In this document: piece after piece, positions 29,670 through 43,144 of the stretch | Numbering within the stretch: the first letter of the stretch is position 1 | Layout: the number at the start of each line of letters is the position of its first letter | Origin: Armatimonadota bacterium | GTDB lineage: Bacteria; Sysuimicrobiota; Sysuimicrobiia; Sysuimicrobiales; Humicultoraceae | Reading direction: 5' to 3' | Assembly: GCA_031459855.1 (NCBI GenBank) | Contig: JAVKHP010000001.1 | Coordinates: forward strand, 2,439,906 to 2,503,905 | DNA: 64,000 bases | The notes under the pieces: model-generated | Databases searched by the model: none | Seen by the model: only the letters and a program-made list of their open reading frames with translations | What the model was told of the DNA's origin: nothing | Program-made: the position numbers and the translations under genes

Positions 29670-30746
29670 GTGTCGCGTGTGCGCTCGGTCCGCGCGCAGA
29701 CCGAGCGGTGGGAGGAGGTGGCGCTGCAGCCCCGGGCGGCACGTGCCGCCGCGTCCCGCGGACGCGTGGAGCCCGAGCCGGAGGACGACCTGCGGACCGC
29801 GTTCCAGCGCGACCGGGACCGGATCCTGCACAGCAAGGCGTTCCGCCGCCTGGCGCACAAGACCCAGGTGTTCATCGCGCCCGAGGGCGACCACTACCGG
29901 ACGCGCCTGACGCACACGCTGGAGGTGGCGCAGATCGCCCGCACGATCGCCCGCGCGCTGCGGCTCAACGAGGACCTCACCGAGGCGATCGCGCTGGCGC
30001 ACGACCTCGGGCACCCGCCGTTTGGCCATGCGGGCGAAGCGGCCCTGGACGCGGCCATGGCGCCGTGGGGCGGCTTCCGGCACGATGCGCAGAGCCTGCG
30101 CGTGGTCGAGCGCCTCGAGCGCCGACGTCGCGCCGACGGCAGCCTGGCGTGGGGGTTGAACCTCACCTGGGAGGTCCGCGACGGCATCGCGGGCCACTCC
30201 AAGGGGTTGCGCGACCTGCAGGCCGCGGATCACGGTGATCCCCTGCCGGCGACGCTGGAGGGCCAGGTGGTGCGGCTGGCCGACCGCATCGCCTACGTGC
30301 ACCACGACACCGACGACGCGGTGCGCGCCGGCCTCATCGACGAGAGGGCGGTGCCGGAAGCGGTCACCGCCGTGCTGGGCCCGACGCGCGGGCGCTGGCT
30401 GGAGGTGATCGTGCAGGACGTGGTGGCCACCAGCGCGGACGCCGCGGTGGTGGACCTGTCGCTACCGGTCCGGCAAGCCCTGAACGCCCTCAAGGACTTC
30501 CTGACGACGTGGGTCTACCGGGTGGCCGCGGCCCTGCAGGAAGCCAGCCGGGCCCAGCGGCTGCTCGAATGGTTGTTCCAGCACTACATGGCACACCCGG
30601 ACGCCCTGCCGTCCGACGTCCGGGCGGCAGCGGCCGACGAGCCGCTGGCGCGCGTGGTGTGCGACTTCCTGGCGGGCATGACCGACCGGTACGCGATCCG
30701 GACGTTCACCGGGCTGTTCGTGGTGCAAGGGGTGGACGGCATCTAA
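29670..30746 (+). CDS. dgt: dGTPase-like HD-domain dNTP triphosphohydrolase
   Basis: 358 residues. HD motifs: DRDRILHSKAFRRLAHKTQVF, RLTHTLEVAQIARTIARAL, ALAHDLGHPPFGHAGE and the distal Asp in RLADRIAYVHHDTDD. Cleaves dNTPs to deoxynucleosides and triphosphate. GTG 29670 has GGAGGGGAGGAAGG just upstream; the in-frame GTG 29652 would put that Shine-Dalgarno inside the gene. dgt next to glyS also occurs in Firmicutes, where it leads into dnaG-sigA, absent here. Confidence 0.93.
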   Translation: MSRVRSVRAQTERWEEVALQPRAARAAASRGRVEPEPEDDLRTAFQRDRDRILHSKAFRRLAHKTQVFIAPEGDHYRTRLTHTLEVAQIARTIARALRLNEDLTEAIALAHDLGHPPFGHAGEAALDAAMAPWGGFRHDAQSLRVVERLERRRRADGSLAWGLNLTWEVRDGIAGHSKGLRDLQAADHGDPLPATLEGQVVRLADRIAYVHHDTDDAVRAGLIDERAVPEAVTAVLGPTRGRWLEVIVQDVVATSADAAVVDLSLPVRQALNALKDFLTTWVYRVAAALQEASRAQRLLEWLFQHYMAHPDALPSDVRAAAADEPLARVVCDFLAGMTDRYAIRTFTGLFVVQGVDGI

Positions 30747-30951
30747 GGGAAGCGATCGACGGGACGCGCGCGAGCGCCCCGGGCTCGCACGACGGCTCGA
30801 GGGTGCCGGCGATGCGCGGGGCTCCCGGAAAGCCCTGCCGCACGTCCGGGCACGCCAAACGGTATGGGCCTGCATCGCGCCGACGGTGCGACGGGCGATG
30901 GGGCCTCGCCGAGGCAGCACGGTGCAGCACAGTGGAGGTGAGAGACGGCGT
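30747..30951. other. Gap between dgt and hppA
   Basis: 205 nt without a gene. A stem GCGAGC/GCTCGC lies shortly after dgt, and GCCTC/GAGGC near 30902-30915; neither has a T-tract. No clear promoter was found, although a strong Shine-Dalgarno (GGAGGTGAGAG) precedes hppA. Confidence 0.3.
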
Positions 30952-32913
<1,962 letters not shown>

Positions 32914-33030
32914 GCGGGGTGCGGGGCGCCATCGATCCATGACCGCGGGAGGAAGCGCTGCGGAGCCCACAGAAGGTGGCGGACGGGCATCCCGGCGCGG
33001 TCCGGCGGCATCCGCAGAGGAGGCAGCATC

Positions 33031-33627
33031 GTGGCAGGACGGCAGGGAAACACCGAGATTCCGGTGCGCGTCCAGGGCAAGCACCTGGAGGTTACCGACG
33101 CGTTGCGGCAGTACGTGGAGCAGAAGGTCGGCAGGCTGGCGCGGTACCTCGACCACATCCAGGAGGCCCAGGTCGTGCTCAGCACCACCCGGGACCGGGT
33201 AGCCGGGCGGACCATGGGCGTGGAGATCACGGTGTGGTGCGATGGCCTGGTGCTGCGGGCCGAGGAGTTCTCCGAGGACATGTACGCCTCGATCGACCTG
33301 GCCGCCGAGAAACTGGAGCGGCAGATCGAGAAGTACCGGAGCCGGATGATCGAGAAGCGGCGGTTGGACGCCGCGCGCCGCCGGCGGCGTGCGGAGCAGG
33401 CCGTGGAGGTCGCCCTGCGGGCCCCCGACGTGGCCGAGGAGGCGACGCCCGGGATCGTGCGCGTCAAGCGGTTCCCGGTGAAGCCCATGACCGAGGACGA
33501 GGCCGTGCTCCAGATGGAGCTGCTGGGCCACGCGTTCTTCGTCTTCCGTGACGCCGCGACGGAACGGCTGCGGGTGCTCTACCGCCGCCGCGACGGCAAC
33601 TACGGCCTGATCGACCCCGAAGGCTAG
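33031..33627 (+). CDS. hpf: Ribosome hibernation promoting factor, long form
   Basis: 198 residues. N-terminal S30AE/RaiA domain (about 8-110, IPVRVQGKHLEVTDALRQYVEQKV), a basic linker, and the C-terminal dimerisation domain (about 140-195, IVRVKRFPVKPMTEDEAVLQM and FFVFRDA). Long HPF joins two 70S ribosomes into 100S dimers in stationary phase. GTG 33031 follows GAGGAGG. In Firmicutes hpf directly precedes secA; here one hypothetical gene sits between. Confidence 0.95.
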   Translation: MAGRQGNTEIPVRVQGKHLEVTDALRQYVEQKVGRLARYLDHIQEAQVVLSTTRDRVAGRTMGVEITVWCDGLVLRAEEFSEDMYASIDLAAEKLERQIEKYRSRMIEKRRLDAARRRRRAEQAVEVALRAPDVAEEATPGIVRVKRFPVKPMTEDEAVLQMELLGHAFFVFRDAATERLRVLYRRRDGNYGLIDPEG

Positions 33628-33664
33628 GAGTCCGCAGGGGCGCGGCGCGGACGGGGAGGGTACG

Positions 33665-34318
33665 GTGGCGCGCGACGGCGGGCAGTCCACGGCGGCCCAG
33701 GCGGAGGAGATCATCCGGCGGTTGCGCGGGGTGGTGGCGGCGCGCGTCGTGCCCACGCCCGACGGCGCCATCGACGTCGTGCACGTGCTGGGGCAGGCCG
33801 ACCGCAGCCCGCGCCTGATCGCCACCGACGTGGTGTCGGCGCTGGCGGCGGAACTGGGCGTGCACCTCGACCCCCGCCAGGTGCGGGTGGCGGCGATGCG
33901 GCCCGAAGAGCAGACCACGGCCACGCCTCAGGCGCGGCTGAAGTTCGTGGGCCTGTCGCTGTCGGTGGTCCGCGACAGCGCCGAGGTCAAGGTGCACCTC
34001 GAGGACCGGGGGATGCTCTACGAGGGCGTGGCCGCGGGGCCCAACGTGCCGCGGCACCGCCTGGCGCTGGTGGCCCAGGCGGCGCTGCGCGCCGTCGAGG
34101 TGTTCCTGCGCGCGCCCGGGCTGCTGGCCTTCGACGGCGTGACCACCACGCGGGTGGGCGACCACGAGGTGGCCGTGGTGGCCGTGGTGCTCACCGGCAG
34201 CGAGCAGGAGGTCCTGGCCGGATCGTCGGTGGTGCGCGACGACGTGCGCGAGGCCGTCGTGCGGGCGGTCCTGGCCGCCGTCAACCGGCCCATCTCCTGG
34301 CTCACCGCACAGCGCTAG
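33665..34318 (+). CDS. Conserved hypothetical protein (two alpha/beta modules)
   Basis: 217 residues, soluble, no signal peptide. N-terminal module (about 8-75) with IIRRLRGVVAARVV and RSPRLIATDVVSALAAELGV. The second module (about 88-215) has ARLKFVGLSLSVVRDSAEVK and ends DDVREAVVRAVLAAVNRPI. I recall similar two-part proteins of unknown function in Firmicutes and Actinobacteria but can name no family. GTG 33665 lies 37 nt after hpf and the gene is probably in its operon. The C-terminal AVxAVLxAVNR pattern suggests a dimeric alpha-beta fold (inference). Confidence 0.75.
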   Translation: MARDGGQSTAAQAEEIIRRLRGVVAARVVPTPDGAIDVVHVLGQADRSPRLIATDVVSALAAELGVHLDPRQVRVAAMRPEEQTTATPQARLKFVGLSLSVVRDSAEVKVHLEDRGMLYEGVAAGPNVPRHRLALVAQAALRAVEVFLRAPGLLAFDGVTTTRVGDHEVAVVAVVLTGSEQEVLAGSSVVRDDVREAVVRAVLAAVNRPISWLTAQR

Positions 34319-34423
34319 CCCGCACGGCGCCGCCGCAGGTCGCGCTGCCGCCCTGCAGGTCGTCGCGCCACGCACCGGTGGTGTGCGGGCGGCACGCAGA
34401 GGATGGCGGCCGGCCCGCCGCAC

Positions 34424-34461
34424 GGGCCCGGCGCCCGGGGACGTCCCCGGGCGCCGGGCCC
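34424..34461. repeat. Perfect 38-bp palindrome upstream of secA
   Basis: Every base from 34424 to 34461 pairs with its mirror: it starts GGGCCCGGCGCCCGGGG and its dyad centre is ACGT. As RNA it would form a hairpin of about 17 bp with a tetraloop. It ends 7 nt before the secA -10 box, so it replaces the -35 region. There is no T-tract, so it is not a textbook terminator. It could be a bidirectional terminator, a DNA cruciform or an operator. Confidence 0.9.
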
Positions 34462-34468
34462 GTTACCG

Positions 34469-34474
34469 TATAAT
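34469..34474 (+). promoter_or_regulatory. -10 box of secA
   Basis: Perfect TATAAT, 34 nt before the secA ATG. No TG extension, and no -35 because the 38-bp palindrome occupies that position. The leader would carry GAGGTGA (34499-34505). Confidence 0.6.
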
Positions 34475-34508
34475 GGAGAAGTTGGGCGTTGCGCCCACGA
34501 GGTGACCC

Positions 34509-37126
<2,618 letters not shown>

Positions 37127-37148
<22 letters not shown>

Positions 37149-39157
37149 GGCTGCTTGCGGCGCTGGCCAGCGGTCTGGGGCTGGCGCTGGCCTTTCCGGC
37201 ACCCGACCTGGGTGTGCTCGCATGGGTCGCGCTCGTGCCCCTGCTGCTCGCCGTCGACGGACAGCCCCCGGCCGCAGCCTTTCGGCTGGGCTGGGGGGCG
37301 GGCGTGGTGTGGTTTGGCATGCTGCTGGCGTGGGCGCGGGCATTCGGGCTGCCTGCCTGGATCGTCCTCACCGCGCTGATGGCCGTCTTCCCCGCGGTCT
37401 TCGCAGCGCTGTGCGCGTGGCTGGCCGATCGCCGCCCCGGCCGGCTCCTGTGGACGGCGCCGCTGCTCTGGGTGGCCACGGAGCTGCTGCGGACGGCGGG
37501 GCCGCTGGCCTTCCCCTGGGGGCTGTTGGGCCTGACTCAGCACCGCGCTCCCTCCATGCTGGCGGCGGCCTCGGTGGTGGGCGTCATCGGCGTCTCAGGA
37601 CTGCTCGTGGCGGTCAACGCGGCCGTGGCCGTGGCGGTGCGCGGACGGCCGCTCCCGGCAGTGGCGGCGATCGCGGTGGCCGCGGCCGTGGCGGGCGCCG
37701 GCGCGGCCCTGGCAGCGCACCGCCCGGCGGCGCCTGTCGGAGTGCCGTACCGGCAGGTCGCTGCCGTGCAGCCCAACGTCGATCCGCGTCGGCCCGCCGT
37801 AGTGGCACCTGTCCGCGCGCCAGGGTCTGTGCTCTGTGCGGTGTGCAGCCCGCCCGGGGACGGGCCTGCGAGCGCAGCCGAGGTGCAGGCCAGGCTCGCG
37901 CTCGAGGGCGCGGGCCGGGCGCGCGCGGCCGGCCCGCAGCTGGTCGTCCTCCCCGAGACCGCCGTTCCCGCCGACGTGGGCGCCGATCCGCCGCTGCGTC
38001 GGGCCCTGGCCGACGCCGCAGAGGGCGCCGTGGTGGTGGTCGGCGCGACCGCACCCGGTCCGCGCAACGTGGCGGTGGTGCTGGGCGCCGGCGGCGACGT
38101 GCTGGGCGTCTACGCCAAGCGCCGGCTGGTGCCGTTTGGGGAGGCTGGGGTGGTGCCGGGCGATGGCGGCGCGCCCATCGCCACGCCTGCCGGCCGTCTG
38201 GGCGTGCTGATCTGCTACGAGTCCGCGTTTCCGGCGATGAGCCGGCACCTGGCCCGCCAGGGCGCCGAGATCCTCGTGATCCTCACCAACGACGGCTGGT
38301 TTGGCGACGCTGCCGGACCTGCGCAGCACGCGGCCCATGCGGTCTTCCGCGCCGCTGAGACGGGCAGAGCGGTCGTGCGCGCCGCCAACACCGGGGTGTC
38401 CATGGTGATCACGCCCGACGGCCAACAGGTCATCCGGCAGCCGCTGAACACGGCCGGCGTGATCGCCGCAGCGGTCCCCTGGGGTGGGCCGCCGGCGCCG
38501 TATGCCCGCTGGGGGTGGCTGTGGGAACCGGCGGCGCTCGCCGCGGGGGCTGGCCTGGTGCTCCGGCATGCCTGGCCCTGGCTGCGCGCGCGCCGTGCGG
38601 AGGTGGGGGCGCTTGGGGTGGCGCTGGCAGGTCCAGGGGCCGTGTGGCTCGCCGGCCGGTGGATTGGAGACACCGGCCCCGGTGCCTGGATCGGGGCCCT
38701 GCTGCTGGTGGTCGCCGCGTGGCGCGCCGGTCCACGGGCGGCCGTCGATGCCCGGGGCGTGTGGCTCGGCATGGCGGGTTCCCTGGTGGTCACCGGCGTG
38801 CTCGCGGTCGTGATGGTCGCCGCCTATGCCCGGTACGGGTTCAGTGTGCCCTTGATTGCCCCTGCACCGGCTGCGGCGCTCCTGATGGTGCTGCAGGCCT
38901 GTGCCCTGGAGGCTTGGCTGCGCGGTGCGGTGCTGGCCCGCGCCGCGGCGCTTGGGGGGCCGGCTGCGAGCGTGGCGATTGCGGCACTGGCGGGGGCGTT
39001 CCTCCGCATAGGCGCCGCGCAGGAGGTCTTCCTCTGGTACCTGCTGACGGGGCTGGTGTTTGGGCTGATCCGGCTCCACACCGGGGACGCGTTCGGGCTC
39101 GGGCCGGCCCGGGCAGCGGGCGACGCCGTGGTCATGGCGCTGGCACGGTTGCGGTAG
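37127..39157 (+). CDS. lnt: Apolipoprotein N-acyltransferase with an extra C-terminal membrane domain
   Basis: About 676 residues, against the usual 500. N-terminal membrane helices (1-185), then a nitrilase domain with the triad Glu (VVLPETAVP), Lys ([11 protein letters not shown]) and Cys ([11 protein letters not shown]). Lnt adds the third acyl chain to lipoproteins. From about residue 470 there are 5-6 further hydrophobic segments. [13 protein letters not shown] followed by [17 protein letters not shown] resembles a CPBP (Abi) protease domain whose EExxxR, FxxxH and HxxxN residues are mostly missing. Start GTG 37127 overlaps secA; ATG 37094 is an alternative. Confidence 0.88.
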
Positions 39158-39301
39158 GACCGGCGGGCCGCACGGCGCAGGCCTCGGGCCGCCGGGGCCG
39201 TGTACGAACAGTACGTACACCCCACGGATTCCCCGGTGGGTGGTGCACGTGCCGGCACGTCGCGGCCCGGGCTCCCACCGCTGGAGGCACCTGCGGCGGT
39301 C
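39158..39301. other. lnt-prfB intergenic region with an inverted repeat
   Basis: Contains GTGTACG-N7-CGTACAC (39200-39220), a 7-bp perfect dyad typical of operators, followed by CCCAC/GGTGGG pairing (about 39221-39240) that could end lnt transcription. No gene. The dyad is about 100 bp upstream of the prfB promoter. Confidence 0.4.
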
Positions 39302-39310
39302 TGCTATAAT
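39302..39310 (+). promoter_or_regulatory. Extended -10 promoter of prfB
   Basis: TGCTATAAT with -10 at 39305-39310. The ATG of prfB is at 39321, 10 nt beyond, so the mRNA would be leaderless or nearly so; no Shine-Dalgarno lies between. No -35 match. Confidence 0.7.
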
Positions 39311-39320
39311 GCCTGCGGCT

Positions 39321-40440
39321 ATGATCCAGTTGGACGAACTCTACACACAGCTACGCGAGGGCCGTCGTCGCCTCCAGGATCTCCGGGGGCATCTTTGACC
39401 TGCCCGCCAAGCAGGCCCGTATCGCCGCGCTCGAACAGGAGATGCAGCAGCCCGCGCTGTGGGCCGACGCTGCCCGCGCCCGCGCGCTCGGTCAGGAGCT
39501 GAGCCGGCTGCGGGCGACGGTGGAGGCCGTCGCCGGCCTCGAGCGGCGGCTGGACGACCTCGAGACGATGCTCGAACTGGCCGCCGAAGACGGGACGGGC
39601 GGCGCAGCCGGCTTCACGGCGGCCGAGCTCGCGACCGAGGCCCGCGCCGTGGCGGCCGAGCTGGCGCGGCTGGAGACCGCCGTCCTGCTCTCAGGGCCCC
39701 ACGACGAGGCCAACGCCATCCTGTCGATCCACGCGGGTGCCGGCGGCACCGAGTCCCAGGACTGGGCCCAGATGCTCCTGCGCATGTACCTGCGCTGGGC
39801 CGAGCAGCACGGGTACACCACCGAGATCGTCGACCTCTCGCCGGGCGAGGAGGCCGGGCTGAAGAGTGTGACCGTGATCGTCGGCGGCCCGTACGCGTAC
39901 GGGTACCTCAAGGCCGAGCGGGGCGTCCACCGGCTGGTGCGGCTCTCGCCCTTCGACGCGGCCCACCGCCGGCACACATCCTTCGCCCTGGTCGACGTGA
40001 TTCCGGAGGTCCAGGTGGCCGAAAGCCAGCTGCGCGACGAGGACCTGAAGATCGAGACCTACCGGGCCGGCGGCGCCGGCGGGCAGAACGTCAACAAGGT
40101 CGAGACGGCGGTGCGGATCACCCACCTGCCGACCGGCATCGTGGTGCAGTGTCAGAACGAGCGGTCCCAGCATGCGAACAAACTGACCGCCCTGCGCATC
40201 CTGGCAGCACGCCTGGCCGAGCGCGCGGAGGAGGAGCGGCGGCAGCAGCTGGCGCAGCTGCGGGGCGAACACCGCGAGGCGGCGTGGGGCAACCAGATCC
40301 GCTCGTACGTGCTGCACCCCTACCAGCTCGTGAAGGACCACCGCACCGGCGTCGAGACCGGTGACACTGCTGCGGTGCTGGACGGCGACCTCGACCGGTT
40401 CATCGAGGCCGCGCTGCGCAGCGGCGTGGTCCCCGGATGA
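39321..40440 (+). CDS. prfB: Peptide chain release factor 2 (programmed +1 frameshift)
   Basis: Read as join(39321..39395, 39397..40440), 372 residues. The first 25 codons end at an in-frame TGA (39396-39398); shifting +1 at CTT-TGA-C joins the main frame at GAC. GGGGG just upstream acts as the internal Shine-Dalgarno, as in E. coli prfB. RF2 signatures: SPF in the codon-recognition loop ([11 protein letters not shown]) and GGQ in [15 protein letters not shown]2 reads UGA and UAA, so low RF2 favours the frameshift, giving autoregulation. The stop overlaps the next ATG. Confidence 0.97.
39381..39398 (+). promoter_or_regulatory. prfB recoding site (+1 frameshift)
   Basis: CTCCGGGGGCATCTTTGA: purine-rich GGGGG 3 nt before the slippery CTT, then TGA followed by C, the weakest UGA context. 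Spacing matches the E. coli arrangement. Confidence 0.95.
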
Positions 40441-41159
40441 TGGCGCGGCCCGGCCCTGCGCCACGCGGCGCGGCCCGGGTCGGGCGGCCGGCGGTGCTGC
40501 TCGCAGTACTCGGCGTCGTCGCCGGCGTCGTCCTGTGGGTGCCGCCGGCGCTGGTGGCCCGGCAGGTCGAGGCGGCCGTGCGTCCGCATCTCGCCTCCGG
40601 CGGCACGGTGGCGGTGACGGTGCGCGCCACCCCGTGGGGACTGGCGGCGGGGCGCCTGGGCCGGGTGACGGTCACGGCTGCAGACGTCAGGCTGGGCGAG
40701 CTGGTCGCACAGCGGATGGCGGCACGTCTGGACGACGTGCGCGTGGCGCGCACCGACGGGGGATGGCGCGTCGCGCGGGTGACCTCCGGTGAGACCACCC
40801 TCGAGATCGGCCCGCAGGCGGTGCAGCGGCTGCTCGAAACGCGGGGCGTGGAACGCGCGCGGGTCGAGATCGCGCCTGACGCCGTGGTCGCCGCCGGCGA
40901 GATCCGCCTGGGGGTGGCCCGGTTGCCGCTGCGCGTGAGAGCCCTACCCTACTCGGCCACCGGACAGGACCTGCGCTTCCGCATCGTGGCGTTCGAGGTC
41001 GGCGGCACCCAGGTGCCGCCCGCGCTGGCTGAGACGATCGCCGCAGCCGTGCAGCCCCCGATCGCGCTGGACGGGCTGCCCTGGCCGGTCCGCGTCAGCC
41101 GGGTGGACCTTGCGGCGGGTGTGATCCGCCTCGTGGCGCGCGTCGGCGACACCCCGTGA
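40437..41159 (+). CDS. DUF2993 (LmeA-like) family lipid-binding protein
   Basis: 240 residues. One N-terminal membrane anchor (about 19-37, [18 protein letters not shown]), then a periplasmic domain with alternating beta strands ([27 protein letters not shown]), matching DUF2993. Relatives such as LmeA bind phospholipid and act in envelope glycan assembly. ATG 40437 overlaps the prfB stop. It is followed by DUF5693 and csaB, suggesting a role in cell-surface polymers (inference). Confidence 0.8.
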   Translation: MMARPGPAPRGAARVGRPAVLLAVLGVVAGVVLWVPPALVARQVEAAVRPHLASGGTVAVTVRATPWGLAAGRLGRVTVTAADVRLGELVAQRMAARLDDVRVARTDGGWRVARVTSGETTLEIGPQAVQRLLETRGVERARVEIAPDAVVAAGEIRLGVARLPLRVRALPYSATGQDLRFRIVAFEVGGTQVPPALAETIAAAVQPPIALDGLPWPVRVSRVDLAAGVIRLVARVGDTP

Positions 41160-43144
41160 GCCGCCCGCTGCTGGTAGGCTGCCTCATCGTCGGCCTGCTG
41201 GCCGCTGCGGTGGTCGCGGTCTTCCGTCACGGGGTGGAAACCAGGTACCGTACCGTCGAGATCGTGCTGGACGGACCGGACTGGAGGACGCTGGCCCGGC
41301 GGGAAGGCCAGCCGGTGCGGGCAGTGCTCGGCGAGGCGCGACGGCGCGGTGCCACCTCGGTGGCCGTGCCCGACGTCACGCTGCGGCAGCTGGCCGACGA
41401 AGGGGTGGCCACGTACGCCGCGGGTGGGGCGCTGCTGGCGCAGGCGCGAGCGGCCGCCCTGGCCGGCGGCTTCGAGCGGCTGCGCGCTGCCGGCGCGATC
41501 CGCGCCGATGCCGTCTACGTCGCAGCGGCTCCCGACGTGTTCCCATGGCTGGTGGCGACGCTCCGGGTCTTGCTGGGCGCCGACCGCGTACGCGTGGTCG
41601 AGGGCGTCATCGAGGCGCTGGGCGTGCAGGGCGACCTCGAGGAGCTGGGGCTGGGCGTGCACGAGCGCCTGGTGGAGGACTACCGGGCTGCGGGGCTGCA
41701 CCTGGTGCTGCGGCCACGCAACTACCGGGGGCTCACCGCGGCGAGCCTGCAGGCGCTGGTCGACGGGTATGCGCGCGTGGCGCCCGAGCCCACGTTCGTC
41801 TTCGCCCTGACCGAGGTGCAGGGCTACGAAGGTCTCGTCGACGCAGCCGCCGCGGCATACCGCCGGGTGGGCGCCCGGTTCGGCCGCATCGAGGTGTTCG
41901 CGGCGCGCCGCAAGCAGCGCGGGGAAGACCGGCTGACGGCCTTGATGCGCCCGGAGGTCATCCGCGTCTTCAGCGTGACGCCGGAGGAGCTCCAGCAGTT
42001 GCGGCCGCGGGAGGTGGCCGACCGCTTCGTGCGCGCGGCCCAGGAGCGCAACCTGCGCCTGCTCTACGTCCGCCCCCTGCTCGCCACCCCGGCGGGCGTC
42101 CCGGCGCTGGAGACCAACTTCCAGCTGGTGGAGTCGATCGCCGCGGACCTGCACCGGCTGGGCTTTCGTACCGGTCGCGCCCGCCCGCTGCCGGACCAGA
42201 TTCTCCCGGTCCCGCCACCGGTGGCCGGGCTGCTCGCCGCGCTGGTGGCTCTGGGGGGCGCCGCGCTGGGTCTGCTGGTGCTCCACGACGTCGCGCGCGC
42301 GGTGGGCGTGCGGCTGCCCGGTGGGATCGACGCCGCTGTCCTGGCGGCAGTCGTCGCCGGCACGCTGATCGCAGCAGGCCGCGCCTGGGGAGACCTGTGG
42401 CGCCAGGTGTTGGCGCTGGGGATCGCCCTCGCGGGGGCAGCGGGTGCGACGGTCTGGGCGCTGCCTCGTCCCGCGTCCGGGAGCGGCAGCCCGGTCGTGG
42501 CAGGGTACCTCACGCTGGGGCGCGCCGTGGGGCTGGCGGCTGCCGCCGGCCTGCTGGTCGCAGCGGTGCTCGCGCAGTGGACGTTCATGCTGGCGATCCG
42601 CACGTTCCTGGGCGTCAAGGCCGCGCACGTCATCCCCGTGCTCGTGGTCGGGCTCTGGCTGGCCTTCGCCCGGCGTCCTGCGGCCGGATGGCGCGCAGCC
42701 CTCGCCGACGTCGCGGCCTGGCTGGCCCGGCCGCTGCGCGTGGGCACGGCCCTGGCGCTGCTGGCCGCAGGAGTCGCGGCCGCGCTGCTCCTGGTGCGCA
42801 CCGGCAACGTTGGCCTGCCCCTGGCGAGCGCCGAGCAGCAGCTGCGTCAGGCGCTGGAGGCCCGTCTGGTCGCCAGGCCGCGCACGAAGGAGTTCCTGCT
42901 GGGGTATCCCGCGCTGGTGCTCGCGGGTGCAGCCGCTGTCGCGCACCGTCCGCAGGTGGCCACGGCCTTCGCCCTGCTCGGCACCGTGGGCACGGCTGGC
43001 GCGATCAACTCGTTCTCGCACCTGCACACGCCCCTGCTCCACACGCTCTGGCGGACGGCGCACGCGTTCTGGCTGGGCGGGGTCGTGGCAGCGCCGGCCG
43101 TGGTGGTGCTCCTCTGGACAGGACGCCGCACGCGCCCATCCTGA
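41156..43144 (+). CDS. DUF5693 family membrane protein
   Basis: 662 residues. Signal/anchor helix (about 4-22), a large extracytoplasmic domain (about 25-345) resembling a TIM-barrel-like fold with VLRPRNYRGLTAASLQALVDG, then about 9 hydrophobic helices (355-655). DUF5693 proteins are regularly encoded just before csaB in Firmicutes, pointing to secondary cell-wall polymer handling; the biochemical role is unknown. GTG 41156 overlaps the DUF2993 stop by 4 nt. The stop at 43144 lies inside the csaB coding region. Confidence 0.88.
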   Translation: MSRPLLVGCLIVGLLAAAVVAVFRHGVETRYRTVEIVLDGPDWRTLARREGQPVRAVLGEARRRGATSVAVPDVTLRQLADEGVATYAAGGALLAQARAAALAGGFERLRAAGAIRADAVYVAAAPDVFPWLVATLRVLLGADRVRVVEGVIEALGVQGDLEELGLGVHERLVEDYRAAGLHLVLRPRNYRGLTAASLQALVDGYARVAPEPTFVFALTEVQGYEGLVDAAAAAYRRVGARFGRIEVFAARRKQRGEDRLTALMRPEVIRVFSVTPEELQQLRPREVADRFVRAAQERNLRLLYVRPLLATPAGVPALETNFQLVESIAADLHRLGFRTGRARPLPDQILPVPPPVAGLLAALVALGGAALGLLVLHDVARAVGVRLPGGIDAAVLAAVVAGTLIAAGRAWGDLWRQVLALGIALAGAAGATVWALPRPASGSGSPVVAGYLTLGRAVGLAAAAGLLVAAVLAQWTFMLAIRTFLGVKAAHVIPVLVVGLWLAFARRPAAGWRAALADVAAWLARPLRVGTALALLAAGVAAALLLVRTGNVGLPLASAEQQLRQALEARLVARPRTKEFLLGYPALVLAGAAAVAHRPQVATAFALLGTVGTAGAINSFSHLHTPLLHTLWRTAHAFWLGGVVAAPAVVVLLWTGRRTRPS

